64,000 bases of DNA, from NCBI GenBank assembly GCA_020442165.1, contig JAGRKV010000064.1, positions 53,352 to 117,351 of the forward strand, given 5' to 3'. The notes under the pieces were generated by a model. That model was not told the DNA's origin. It was given only the letters and a program-made list of their open reading frames with translations, and did not search any database. Source of the DNA: Hyphomicrobiaceae bacterium (GTDB lineage: Bacteria; Pseudomonadota; Alphaproteobacteria; Rhizobiales; Hyphomicrobiaceae). Of this stretch, positions 19,359 to 28,432 are shown one piece after another; positions within the stretch are counted from its first letter, which is position 1; every line of letters starts with the position of its first letter. Position numbers and translations under genes: made by a program.

Positions 19359-20636
19359 ATGCATCATTTCCACTACAAGGGCGGCATACTGCACGCCGAG
19401 AACGTCTCGCTGGCCGAGATCGCCGCCACCGTCGGCACGCCGTTCTATTGCTATTCGACGGCAACACTGGAGCGCCACTACACCGTCTTGAGCGAAGCAT
19501 TCCGCGGCCAGGACGCGCTCATCTGCTTTGCGGTCAAGGCCAACTCCAACCAGGCCGTGCTTGCCACCATGGCGCGCATGGGAGCCGGGATGGATGTCGT
19601 TTCGGAAGGTGAACTGCGCCGAGCCCGTGCCGCCGGTGTGCCCGCCAACAGGATCATCTTCGCTGGCGTCGGCAAGACCCGCGAAGAGATGGCCTACGCG
19701 TTGTCCGAAGGTATTCTTGGCTTCAATGTCGAAAGCGAGCCGGAACTCCGTGCGCTTAGCGCAGTCGCCGCCGAGATGGGCAAGACCGCCCGCGTCGCTC
19801 TGCGCGTGAACCCGGACGTCGACGCCAAGACGCACGCAAAGATCTCGACCGGCAAGTCGGAGAACAAGTTCGGCATTCCCTATGGCGATGCCGTGACGCT
19901 CTATGCCGAAGCGCGGGACCTGCCAGCTATCGCCGCCACCGGCATCCATATGCACATCGGTAGCCAGATCACCGATCTGCAGCCGTTTCGCGATGCATTC
20001 CGCCTGATGAAGGATCTCGTCCTGGAATTGCGCGCGACAGGACATGAAATCTCGCATCTCGATATTGGCGGCGGCCTTGGCGTTCCCTATCGCCATCAGG
20101 ATGCGGCGCCGCCCCCGCCCGATGCCTACGCTGCCGTCGTCAAGGATGAGCTTGGCGATCTGGGCCTGAAGGTCATTCTCGAACCCGGCCGCATGATCGT
20201 CGGCAATGCCGGCATTCTCGTATCCCGCGTTGTCTACGTGAAGGAAGGGGCCGACCGTACCTTCACCATCGTCGATGCGGCGATGAACGATCTGATCCGC
20301 CCGACGCTCTATGAGGCCCATCACGACATCCTGCCGGTCGAGGAAAAGCTGCTGAGCGCGCCTCCCGTGCAGCAGGACATTGTCGGTCCCGTTTGCGAAA
20401 CTGGTGATTATCTCGCGTTGGATCGCAATCTGCCGCCGTTCCAGTCGGGTGACCTGATGGCGGTCTTGACCGCAGGAGCCTACGGCGCGGTCATGGCATC
20501 GACATACAACACGCGCCGGCTTGTCCCTGAAGTGATGGTGCGGGGCGAGGCGATGGCGGTGGTGCGCCCGCGCCAGGATTACCAAGATTTAATTGGGCTC
20601 GACCGCCTGCCGGATTGGCTGGAAACATCTGTCTGA
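19359..20636 (+). CDS. lysA: Diaminopimelate decarboxylase
   Basis: 425 residues from MHHFHYKGG; the ATG at 19344 is equally possible. PLP-dependent group IV decarboxylase making lysine from meso-diaminopimelate. PLP lysine in CFAVKANSNQAVL, glycine-rich phosphate loop in HLDIGGGLGVPY, EPGRMIVGNAGILVS, and the C-terminal GPVCETGDYLALDR whose Cys/Glu complete the dimer-shared site. Same strand as argH and lptM, followed 162 bases on by the DUF4175 gene, an order conserved in rhizobia. Confidence 0.96.
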   Translation: MHHFHYKGGILHAENVSLAEIAATVGTPFYCYSTATLERHYTVLSEAFRGQDALICFAVKANSNQAVLATMARMGAGMDVVSEGELRRARAAGVPANRIIFAGVGKTREEMAYALSEGILGFNVESEPELRALSAVAAEMGKTARVALRVNPDVDAKTHAKISTGKSENKFGIPYGDAVTLYAEARDLPAIAATGIHMHIGSQITDLQPFRDAFRLMKDLVLELRATGHEISHLDIGGGLGVPYRHQDAAPPPPDAYAAVVKDELGDLGLKVILEPGRMIVGNAGILVSRVVYVKEGADRTFTIVDAAMNDLIRPTLYEAHHDILPVEEKLLSAPPVQQDIVGPVCETGDYLALDRNLPPFQSGDLMAVLTAGAYGAVMASTYNTRRLVPEVMVRGEAMAVVRPRQDYQDLIGLDRLPDWLETSV

Positions 20637-20798
20637 ACGAGCCTGCGTGCGTCGCCAATGCCGGAAAATGGGCATTGGCGAGGCCTCGCAAACGGTGTTT
20701 AGGCTCGCCCTGAGTGATGCCGTCGCACATAAGCCTTCATCAAGGCTTGATCTGCTTTGACAGATGCAAGCTGGGCTACCCATGCTAGATTTCAGGCC

Positions 20799-23498
20799 AT
20801 GACAAACGACGATCAAGCGCCCGATCTCAACCGGGCGTCCCTGGAGCGCAAATTCGAGCGCAAGGTGCGGCGGAGCCGATGGGCGCTGCTGTTTGAACGC
20901 CTTTGGCCACGGCTGTGGCTACTCGTTGGCATTGGCACGCTGTTTCTTGTCGTGACGGCGCTGGGCGTATGGCCCCAGCTCAACGACCCGGCGCATTACG
21001 TGCTGTTGGGCGCGTTCGGGCTGGCACTCCTTGCAGCTCTCGTTCTTGCAGTGAGAACGCCGTGGCCGTCGCGCGAGGAGGCTGTGCGCCGCATCGAACG
21101 GGTGTCGGGCATCGCGCATCGCCCGGCAACGTCCTACGACGACACCTTGTCGGCCCCTTCACCCGACGGCGTCAGCGAGAAGCTGTGGCGGGCACACCGC
21201 GAACGCCTCGCCCGCGCCATGCAGGGTTTGCGCGTCGGTTTGCCGACACCGCGCACCCATCGTTTCGACCCCTTGGCGTTGCGGGCTCTGGCACTGCTTG
21301 CGCTGGTGCTGGTCTTTGGATTGGCGGGGCGTGAGCTTGGCGCCAGCCTCAAGGATGCGTTCCGTTTCTCCGGTGCCCGCATGTTGGCGGCAGCGCGCCT
21401 CGATGCATGGGTCACGCCGCCAGGCTACACCGGCAAGGCACCGGTCATGCTGGCGGACGGTGCGCGCACCGCCGCTGAGGGGCCACTTCTGGCAGCGCAA
21501 GGCGCGCTCATCGTACCAAGCCGTAGCGCTCTCATTGTGCGCTCCAGCGGTGCCCGCAACCTTGATCCCGTTCTCGAGGTGCAAACGCTCGGCAGCGAGA
21601 CGCCCGAGATCATCAAGGCTGAGACGCCGCAGGGTGGTGGTGCATCAGCGGTCAGCGCGGAGACGTCCACCGTCACCGAGCTGCGCTACGAGTTGACACG
21701 CTCCGCGCGCATCCGCGTGCTGGCGCTTGGCAGCGAGATGGCTGCTTGGACTTTCGACGTCACGCCCGATCTGCCGCCGGAAATCTCCATGTCGAAGCCG
21801 CCCGAAAGGTCGGCACGCGGCGCCCTCAAGCTCAGCTACAAGGTGAAGGACGACTATGGCGTGGCTTCAGCGCAGGCGCGCGTAGCCAAGTTGCCGCCGA
21901 AGGATAGCGGACCTGACCGGTTTGTCGGTGCCTGGGCGAACAAGAAGTTGACCGGCCCCCGTCCGCCGCATGAACCCCCGCCCGTCTTGGCACTGAAGCT
22001 GCCGCGTGCGGGCGCAACCGAGGCGGAAACCCAGACCCACCTGGAGTTGGGCAGCCATCCTTGGGCGGGGCTCAAGGTCAAGCTGTGGCTGGAGGCGCGC
22101 GACGTGGCCGGCCAGGTCGGCCGCAGCGAGCCGATCGAAATCGTCCTTCCGCAGCGCCGCTTCGACAATCCTGTCGCCCGCGCGGTGATCGAGCAGCGGC
22201 GCAAGCTTGTCGAGGACCCGCGTTATCGTCGCGACGTTTTGACGGCGCTCGACGCACTGACACTGGAGCCGGAAGGCTTCCTCGACGACGTGCCATCATA
22301 CCTCGGCTTGCGGTCCGCCTACCATCGTCTGCGGCGGTCTAACGAACGCGCGGTTCGCAACTCGGTAATCGAGCAGCTCTGGCATGTCGCGGTTCGCATC
22401 GAGGATGGTGATCTGTCCGAAGCCGAACGTCGGCTGCGCGAGGCACAGGAAAAGCTGTCCAAGCTTCTCGAGCAGGGCGGCTCCGACCAGGAAATCGCCG
22501 AGGCGATGAAGGAACTGCGCGACGCCCTCAACGATTACATGCGCGAACTCGCCGAGCAGAACCAGGAACGTCAGGACCAGTTCGACGGCCAGAACAAGGA
22601 TCAGCAGTTCCTGTCGTCCCAGGACCTCGACCGTATGATGAAGAACATCGAGGAAATGGCCAAGAACGGTTCGCGCGAGCAGGCTCAGCAGATGCTGTCT
22701 GAGTTGCGCGATCTGCTCGATCGCCTCCAGTCACCAAAGGAGAGCGCCGAGCAGAACCAGAAAAGCCGCGAGATGATGGAGAAGATGGATCAGCTCGGGA
22801 ACCTCGTCGGCAAGCAACAGCAGTTGATGGACGACACCTTCGGCAAGATGCGCAAGGAAGGTGAGCGCGGCGAACAGGGCGAGCGTGGCGGCAGCCAGCA
22901 GCCCGGCCAGCGCGGACAGCAGCGCCAGGGCCAGCGTGGCGAGCGCGGCCAGCAGGGCCAACGAGGTCAACAAGGCCAGCAGGGCCAGCAGGGTGAGCGC
23001 GGACAGCAGGGCGAGCGTGGCCAGGGGCCGGCCGATCAGTCCGGATTGGGCGCCCGTCAGCGCGCACTGGCCGATGAACTCGATCGCCTGCAGCGCGGAC
23101 TCGATGAACTGGGGCTGGGCCGTTCAGATCAGCTCGATGAGGCTCGCAAGGCGATGGAAAACGCCGAGCAGGCGCTGGGCGATCAGGATTTGGAGACGGC
23201 AACCGACGAGCAAGGCCGCGCACTCGATCAAATGCGCCAGGGCGCCCAGCAGATGGCACAGCAGATGCTGAAGAACATGCCGCAGCGCTATGGCCAGAAC
23301 GGCGATGCGCCGCGCGATCCGCTGGGCCGTCCGCAGCGCTCGCAAGGACCTGATCTGGGAACCTCCGTCAAGGTGCCCGATGAGATCGACCGGCAGCGTG
23401 CGCGTGAAATCCTCGAAGAGCTGCGTCGCCGCATCGGCCAGCAAACCCGCCCGTCCAACGAACTCGACTACATCGAGCGGCTGTTGAAGCGGTTCTGA
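20799..23498 (+). CDS. DUF4175 (TIGR02302) membrane protein with collagen-like repeat
   Basis: 899 residues from MTNDDQAPDLNRAS at 20799. Transmembrane helices near residues 35-85 (LLVGIGTLFLVVTALGVW and VLLGAFGLALLAALVLAV) and about 160-180 (LALRALALLALVLVFGLAG). A large extracytoplasmic part with Ig-like beta segments follows. A helical coiled-coil region (about 500-690), rich in Gln/Glu, is followed by a Gly-Gln-Arg repeat (about 688-744) encoded by near-tandem DNA. A C-terminal helical region ends in YIERLLKRF. Family members sit after lysA in Hyphomicrobiales; function not established, possibly envelope-related. The repeat may vary in length between strains. Confidence 0.88.
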   Translation: MTNDDQAPDLNRASLERKFERKVRRSRWALLFERLWPRLWLLVGIGTLFLVVTALGVWPQLNDPAHYVLLGAFGLALLAALVLAVRTPWPSREEAVRRIERVSGIAHRPATSYDDTLSAPSPDGVSEKLWRAHRERLARAMQGLRVGLPTPRTHRFDPLALRALALLALVLVFGLAGRELGASLKDAFRFSGARMLAAARLDAWVTPPGYTGKAPVMLADGARTAAEGPLLAAQGALIVPSRSALIVRSSGARNLDPVLEVQTLGSETPEIIKAETPQGGGASAVSAETSTVTELRYELTRSARIRVLALGSEMAAWTFDVTPDLPPEISMSKPPERSARGALKLSYKVKDDYGVASAQARVAKLPPKDSGPDRFVGAWANKKLTGPRPPHEPPPVLALKLPRAGATEAETQTHLELGSHPWAGLKVKLWLEARDVAGQVGRSEPIEIVLPQRRFDNPVARAVIEQRRKLVEDPRYRRDVLTALDALTLEPEGFLDDVPSYLGLRSAYHRLRRSNERAVRNSVIEQLWHVAVRIEDGDLSEAERRLREAQEKLSKLLEQGGSDQEIAEAMKELRDALNDYMRELAEQNQERQDQFDGQNKDQQFLSSQDLDRMMKNIEEMAKNGSREQAQQMLSELRDLLDRLQSPKESAEQNQKSREMMEKMDQLGNLVGKQQQLMDDTFGKMRKEGERGEQGERGGSQQPGQRGQQRQGQRGERGQQGQRGQQGQQGQQGERGQQGERGQGPADQSGLGARQRALADELDRLQRGLDELGLGRSDQLDEARKAMENAEQALGDQDLETATDEQGRALDQMRQGAQQMAQQMLKNMPQRYGQNGDAPRDPLGRPQRSQGPDLGTSVKVPDEIDRQRAREILEELRRRIGQQTRPSNELDYIERLLKRF
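22860..23028 (+). repeat. Imperfect tandem repeat coding Gly-Gln-Gln / Gly-Glu-Arg triplets
   Basis: Nine-base units such as GGCCAGCAG, GGCGAGCGT and GGCCAACGA follow each other in frame, giving a Gly-X-Y register for over 40 residues with one or two breaks. The register is collagen-like though proline-poor. The near-identity of units makes slippage likely. Confidence 0.8.
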
Positions 23499-23692
23499 GA
23501 CCGGCGCTCAAGGTTGCGGAAGTACCTGCACCTCATCGCAACCTCTCAGCAGCAATCCAGCGCCGCTCGAACTTTCGCGTGCGGTTCAACAAGAACGACG
23601 ATAGCAACCTATTCCACAAGGACGCCACGTTCTATGCGATGGACGGGTTGACTTAGCTTCGCGTCGCGAGATCGCAAACAACCAGCGTGGCG

Positions 23693-24703
23693 CTACGGCG
23701 CCACCACCGGCGTCGGTGTGATGCGATAGCCAATCCCGCCGACCGCCTGATGCGCGATGAGCGTCGTAGAGAAGTTTCCATAGACGGGCTTCTCGCCATT
23801 CCACCAGCGCAGGAACTGGCGCAAGAGGTCGCCGGGCATGTTGAAGTTCTTCCAGCTTTCATCACCCGTCAGGCTTCCCGCGAGCGATGCCCAGCTAAGC
23901 TTGTATTCCAGATAATAGGACATGCGCCCGACGCGCAGCTCGACACCGGCGATGCCGCTCGCGGCCGGACCAGCGTACTGGTATTCGTTCGTGCGGTTGG
24001 CAAGTTTCTCATCCTTGAACCACACCTCGACGTGCGGAATGGCAAAGCCCGCGCCGAAGCCCGCATAGGGCCTGATGCGTGGTGAAAGCCCAGCGAAGCG
24101 CAGGACGCCGCCGAACAACAGCATGTTCTGCCCGTGCGTGAATTCGAAGCGGTTGAACACGTCGGTCAGCTTCAGCTTGTTGGGCGCCTGCTCACCCTTC
24201 AGCGTGCCTTCTGTCTCTACAGTCTCGATGACGGGGTTGGAGAGTTTGCGTCCATGCGCCCCTTTGCCAAGCCGCGCCACGGCCTTGTTGTGTAGGAAAT
24301 CGATCATGAAGCCGGCCGGGCCGAACCAGTCGATGTAGCGCACGCCTCCGTCGATTGGCGGCATCAGCATGTCGCCGTCCCAGCCCATCTGCTTCAGTTT
24401 GATGTCGGTTCCGTCGTTGCGCGTCAGCTGCGTGTCGCTCGGGTAGTACCACGGCTGCGCGAGATAGAAGCTCGCCACCTTTTCGCGGTCGAGAAATTGC
24501 GAGCGTGCTTCGCTGCTTTCATCGGATGCGTGGTTGCCGGTGTTTGCGGCTCCACCCGTGACGTCGCTCATCGGCATGATGTCGAGGGTGCTCGACACGA
24601 TTGTCGCCACCATTGCCAGCAGGCCCATTGCGGCATCGATGTGCCCCTTGCCCGGCCGCTTCGCCACGACAGCGGGCCAGAACGCCGACTGCAATGTGTT
24701 CAT
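23693..24703 (-). CDS. Outer-membrane beta-barrel protein, lipid A oxidase (LpxQ)-like
   Basis: 336 residues, ATG at 24703 after AGGGGA. A hydrophobic segment at 24-42 (AAMGLLAMVATIVSSTL) would direct export. The remainder alternates short beta strands with aromatic ends: RYIDWFGPAGFMIDFLHNKAV, RFEFTHGQNMLLFGGVLRF, RPYAGFGAGFAIPHVEVWF, EYQYAGPAASGIAGVELRV and SYYLEYKLSWASL, about eight strands. The F-THG-N-L and PY-G-GAG-AIPHVEV patterns resemble rhizobial lipid A oxidase and related OmpW-like barrels. The long N-terminal part (40-110) is unusual. Possible role in lipid A modification, but only the barrel is reasonably sure. It stands alone. Confidence 0.55.
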   Translation of the reverse strand: MNTLQSAFWPAVVAKRPGKGHIDAAMGLLAMVATIVSSTLDIMPMSDVTGGAANTGNHASDESSEARSQFLDREKVASFYLAQPWYYPSDTQLTRNDGTDIKLKQMGWDGDMLMPPIDGGVRYIDWFGPAGFMIDFLHNKAVARLGKGAHGRKLSNPVIETVETEGTLKGEQAPNKLKLTDVFNRFEFTHGQNMLLFGGVLRFAGLSPRIRPYAGFGAGFAIPHVEVWFKDEKLANRTNEYQYAGPAASGIAGVELRVGRMSYYLEYKLSWASLAGSLTGDESWKNFNMPGDLLRQFLRWWNGEKPVYGNFSTTLIAHQAVGGIGYRITPTPVVAP

Positions 24704-24844
24704 CGATCAATTCCCCTGGAATTCCTACCCTCAGCTGCGATCGAAACAGCCCGATCCTGAGCTACCCGATTGCGCCCGATGCGTCCACATTGCCGTGGTT
24801 CTTATTTGTGGCCGAAAATGAGCATAAGTCGCCCGAATTCACCC

Positions 24845-25993
24845 TCAAGACGGGCGATAGACGGATGCCAGCCGGTCCAGCATGCGGCGCACGGCAACGA
24901 TCTGTGGCGCCCGGCGGGTGAGATAGTCGCGTCCGGTGTAGCCCCACCAGTCCCAGCAGCCCTGCGGATTGAAAGCAGCTGTGGCGGCCTGCGGAAACAG
25001 CACGATCAGACGGTTGGTGTCGGCCCACCGGCTGAAACCCGTTTCGCGGACAAATGCATCGCCGACCAGTGAGCGATTCTGCGCACAGCCATGGAACGCA
25101 ATATGGACGCGACACCGTTTCGCTGAATCCTGGCCAGGATCCCGGCAAGCATTTGGAACGTACACCATGCCACTGTCTTCCATGCCGTGCGCGGCCAGAT
25201 CGCGCGTGAATGGTCGCTGGTCGAAGACGAGATATTCGCCTGCAGGCGCACTGGAGGGCGGCTGCAGCGGTCCATAGATGAAAGAGAGTAGATCGCCAGC
25301 CTGGTCATAATCGCAATCGACCACATAGGGCTTGCCGGTCGAGTCGCAGGAAAGACCGGAGCTCTCGGTGACGAAGGCATGACCGGCGTCATAATTCGCG
25401 ACGAGCTTCAGCTGATTTTCCGGTACGCCGAGATCGCGATAGAACTGCCCGGCTGCGGCGACGATCGCCGGCACCACCGTATGATCGGCTTTGCCAGTGA
25501 AGAGATAAACGCGATCCGAAACGATGCTTGCAACAGGGTCGATATCGTTGTGCTCGGCCAGCCGGGCGGCACGTTCAGCGAGCAGTTGGGGATTGGGCAC
25601 GCCCCAGATCCGCATGGCATCCAGCATGCAGCCGTTGATCGCCTTGGTGATGTTGAGAAAGGCCGAGCCGGGACCTGGCATCATATCGGCGAACAGGCTT
25701 TCCGCGCAGCCATAAGGACCGCCCGCGATGATCGCAGCCCCAACGACGATGCGGCCATGCGCGAGTTCGAACTGGCCGGCCATGTAGGCGCCAGATGAGA
25801 TGCCCGAGACCGATGTCTCGTTGATCGCGCCACCCAGAGCCGGCAGTTCCGTGCTCGTCTCATTCCGGCAAGCAGTGACGAAGACGCAGGCAAGCGCCGC
25901 TACGAGCAACGCAGCGAAGCGCGTGGCACCTGCGGCCGGCTTGCTCGCAGAGCGCAGGGGCCCCGCTGACTTCGGGATGGACAATCGTCGCAT
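24845..25993 (-). CDS. Lipoprotein poly(3-hydroxybutyrate) depolymerase (type 2 catalytic domain)
   Basis: 382 residues from the ATG at 25993; a GTG two codons earlier is also possible. A basic N-terminus, then AALLVAALACVFVTAC, a lipobox with Cys at about 42, suggests a lipid-anchored periplasmic or outer-membrane protein. The alpha/beta hydrolase with VSGISSGAYMAGQF gives the nucleophile Ser in GxSxG near the N-terminus, a type 2 short-chain PHA depolymerase layout. FTGKADHTVVPA supplies the acid and HIAFHGCAQ an oxyanion-hole or catalytic His. Related periplasmic depolymerases degrade amorphous PHB. An intracellular PHB depolymerase lies at 35166-36458. Substrate inferred. Confidence 0.75.
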   Translation of the reverse strand: MRRLSIPKSAGPLRSASKPAAGATRFAALLVAALACVFVTACRNETSTELPALGGAINETSVSGISSGAYMAGQFELAHGRIVVGAAIIAGGPYGCAESLFADMMPGPGSAFLNITKAINGCMLDAMRIWGVPNPQLLAERAARLAEHNDIDPVASIVSDRVYLFTGKADHTVVPAIVAAAGQFYRDLGVPENQLKLVANYDAGHAFVTESSGLSCDSTGKPYVVDCDYDQAGDLLSFIYGPLQPPSSAPAGEYLVFDQRPFTRDLAAHGMEDSGMVYVPNACRDPGQDSAKRCRVHIAFHGCAQNRSLVGDAFVRETGFSRWADTNRLIVLFPQAATAAFNPQGCWDWWGYTGRDYLTRRAPQIVAVRRMLDRLASVYRPS

Positions 25994-26016
25994 GTTCACC
26001 GTGCGCTGTTGCCTAG

Positions 26017-26116
26017 GGCATGTTTAGCTGAAGTGAATAGCGGTCCAGCGTGAAAAACATGCCCATAACAAAAGGATAAAGCGTGTTTCTGGTTCCATCG
26101 AAAATAAACGCGCTCT
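26017..26116 (+). repeat. Interspersed repeat family B, copy 1
   Basis: About 100 bases matching 51159-51258 and 60561-60662. Two hairpins: GCATGTTT with AAACATGC, and GCGTGTTT with AAACGCGC. This copy ends CGCGCTCTGA rather than CGCGCTCTAA. It lies between the 5' end of the PHB depolymerase gene and the 3' end of pbpC, so it may carry regulatory signals for either. Confidence 0.85.
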
Positions 26117-26182
26117 GATGGGCAGCGAATCTATCGCGAAGACGCGCGCCGCGAAACCCTGCCAACGGTCAGCGGGCGATCA

Positions 26183-28423
26183 TCAGCGCAACCGAACGGT
26201 AACGCGGTCGACCTGACCGTGAGCGTCGATCACCGAAAGTTTGTAGAAACCGCGGCCATCTGGCTGCCAGACAAGATCGCGCCGGTGCGCGGCGGCCCCA
26301 ACGGGCTTGCCATCGACAAGCCATGTCAGCGGCAACGTGCCGCCCTCCGCCTTGAGCATCAGCGGATCGGGTGCAGCGGTGTCCGAGGCGGCTTCGACCT
26401 CGACTTCCGCTCGGTCAGGAGGAAAGGCGATCGCCAGCGTCCGCTCTAGGTAAGGACCGGAAGTCCGGCGTTGGCCGGGCTCGGCAAAACGCTTGAGCGG
26501 CGGTGGCAATTCGCTGCCCGCCACCCGGAGCGTGCCTGCAGGTGCTGAGGGCAGCGGAGCGCGTTGCGCGCCGATCCGGGCAAAAGCATCGAACAACATG
26601 GGTGCCGCCGCGCCATGTCCCATCAGCCCGGGAGTCGATGCGTTGTCAGGCCGGCCTACCCACACCGCGACGACGTGGCGGCCGTCGTATCCGATCGCCC
26701 AGGCGTCGCGGTAGCCATACGAGGTTCCCGTCTTGTAGGCGATGCGCCCGCCACGCGCATAAGCAGGTGGCGGCGCGTCCTTCAGGATGTCGGTCACATA
26801 CCAGGCGGCAATCGGCGACAGGAGGTGACGCGGGCGCCGCTCGCTTTGCCCTTTGAGAAGTAAAGCCCCCGCCGCCTCGATGTCCTTCTGGCGATGCACG
26901 AGTGCGATTGGCGAGCCGCCGCGGGCAAGTCCGGTGTAGAGCCCCGCCATGTCCTTGAGAGTGAATCCGACCCCGCCAAGCGCTACCGCCAGAGACGGCT
27001 CAGTCGATTGAGCGAACTGCGGCGAGAAGCCAGCACGTTTCAAGCGCGCGACAAACCGGGCTGGTCCAACGCGATCGAGCGTCTTCACGGCGGGAATGTT
27101 GAGAGAGTGGGCTAGTGCCGAACGTATTGTCACCGTTCCCCTGAAATCTTCGTCGAAATTCTTAGGAGTATAGCTGCCGAAGCGAACCGGCCGGTCCTCG
27201 ATCAATGTTTCGGGATGCGCAAGTCCAAGTTCGAACGAAAGCCCATAGACGAACGGCTTCAGCGTCGAACCTGGGGATCTAACGGCCTCCACCATATCGA
27301 TGGAACCAAAGCGCGTCTCGTCAAGGTAATCGGCGGAACCGACAGAGGCGAGGATCTCCCCCGTCTGGTGATCGGCGACCAGGATTGCGCTCGACAGGCG
27401 CGGGCCGAGCAGCGCGGTCTGTTGCCGCGCGAGTGTTTCCAGGCTCTCCTGCAGCGCCCGGTCGATGGTCAGCCGATGCGCGCGCTCAGTGGGTGCGGCT
27501 GCAACTTCTGCTTCGGTAAGATGTGGCGCGACAAGCGGGAACGCTCGGCGAAGCTTGGGCATTGGTTCGGTGCGCGCGCGATCGGCTTCGGCGCGCGAGA
27601 TGACACCACCGGCAACCGCGCGGTCGAGCACGCGGGCACGCGCCCGCACGGCCGATCCGGGATGCCGATCGGGACGTCGCGCTTCTGGTGACTGCGGCAG
27701 TGCCACGAGTAGCGCGGCCTCGCCGACCGACAGTCGCTTGGGCTCCTTGCCGAAATAGGCGAGTGAAGCCGCACGCACACCCTCCAGGTTGCCGCCGAAC
27801 GGTGCGAAGCGAAGGTAAAGATTGAGGATCTCGTCCTTCGACAGTTTCTCTTCGATCTGCAAGGCCCTAACGATCTGCCGCAGCTTGCCAGTGGCGGACC
27901 GCTCATGGCGCTCTTCGATGAGACGCGCCACCTGCATGGTGAGGGTCGAGGCGCCCGATACGATGCGGCCATGGCGGGCGAGCTGCAATGCGGCGCGGCC
28001 TATGGCACGCGCGTCGACGCCATGATGCTTGCGGAAGTTCTTATCCTCGAATGCGAAGAGGATGGACAGATAGCGCTTGTCCACGTCGGCAACGCTGACT
28101 GGCAGGCGCCAGCGGTCACTCGACGTCGTGAACGCACGCAACAGGCGGCCTTTGCGATCGACAACGACAGTCGAGAGATCCTGCGCGACTTCAAGCGGCG
28201 GCGGCCCCATCTGCTTCTTGGCAATCGTCAGCGCCGCCCAGCCCGATCCGAGTGTCAGAACGGCGGCAGCCGCCATCGCCAGCGCGATGCGGGGCACCAG
28301 GCGATGCCAGCGCCGCCGGTTGGTCCCCGCGACGGCGGGGGACACCGCCGCAGGGACGTTCCCAGGCACGGGGATGAACGTGCCGGAGGACTGCTTTGTG
28401 TTATTGCGCGGCGCGCTGGTCAT
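26183..28423 (-). CDS. pbpC: Penicillin-binding protein 1C
   Basis: 746 residues. Bifunctional class A PBP: a transmembrane anchor near 48-68 (IALAMAAAAVLTLGSGWAAL), a GT51 glycosyltransferase domain with FEDKNFRKHHGVD, then a transpeptidase domain with SPGSTLKPFVYG (catalytic Ser), SLN and KTGTSYGYRDA, then the PBP1C-specific C-terminal domain ending KLSVIDAHGQVDRVTV. It is nine bases downstream of the alpha-2-macroglobulin gene, the classic yfhM-pbpC pair, with translation probably coupled through the AAGGAG in the preceding gene. Proposed to repair the wall after protease attack trapped by the macroglobulin. Confidence 0.95.
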   Translation of the reverse strand: MTSAPRNNTKQSSGTFIPVPGNVPAAVSPAVAGTNRRRWHRLVPRIALAMAAAAVLTLGSGWAALTIAKKQMGPPPLEVAQDLSTVVVDRKGRLLRAFTTSSDRWRLPVSVADVDKRYLSILFAFEDKNFRKHHGVDARAIGRAALQLARHGRIVSGASTLTMQVARLIEERHERSATGKLRQIVRALQIEEKLSKDEILNLYLRFAPFGGNLEGVRAASLAYFGKEPKRLSVGEAALLVALPQSPEARRPDRHPGSAVRARARVLDRAVAGGVISRAEADRARTEPMPKLRRAFPLVAPHLTEAEVAAAPTERAHRLTIDRALQESLETLARQQTALLGPRLSSAILVADHQTGEILASVGSADYLDETRFGSIDMVEAVRSPGSTLKPFVYGLSFELGLAHPETLIEDRPVRFGSYTPKNFDEDFRGTVTIRSALAHSLNIPAVKTLDRVGPARFVARLKRAGFSPQFAQSTEPSLAVALGGVGFTLKDMAGLYTGLARGGSPIALVHRQKDIEAAGALLLKGQSERRPRHLLSPIAAWYVTDILKDAPPPAYARGGRIAYKTGTSYGYRDAWAIGYDGRHVVAVWVGRPDNASTPGLMGHGAAAPMLFDAFARIGAQRAPLPSAPAGTLRVAGSELPPPLKRFAEPGQRRTSGPYLERTLAIAFPPDRAEVEVEAASDTAAPDPLMLKAEGGTLPLTWLVDGKPVGAAAHRRDLVWQPDGRGFYKLSVIDAHGQVDRVTVRLR

Positions 28424-28432
28424 CGCACACGC

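Noticed and set aside
22860..23028. CRISPR-like or satellite array
   Set aside because: The repeats are nine-base coding triplets in frame within a large gene, with no spacers.
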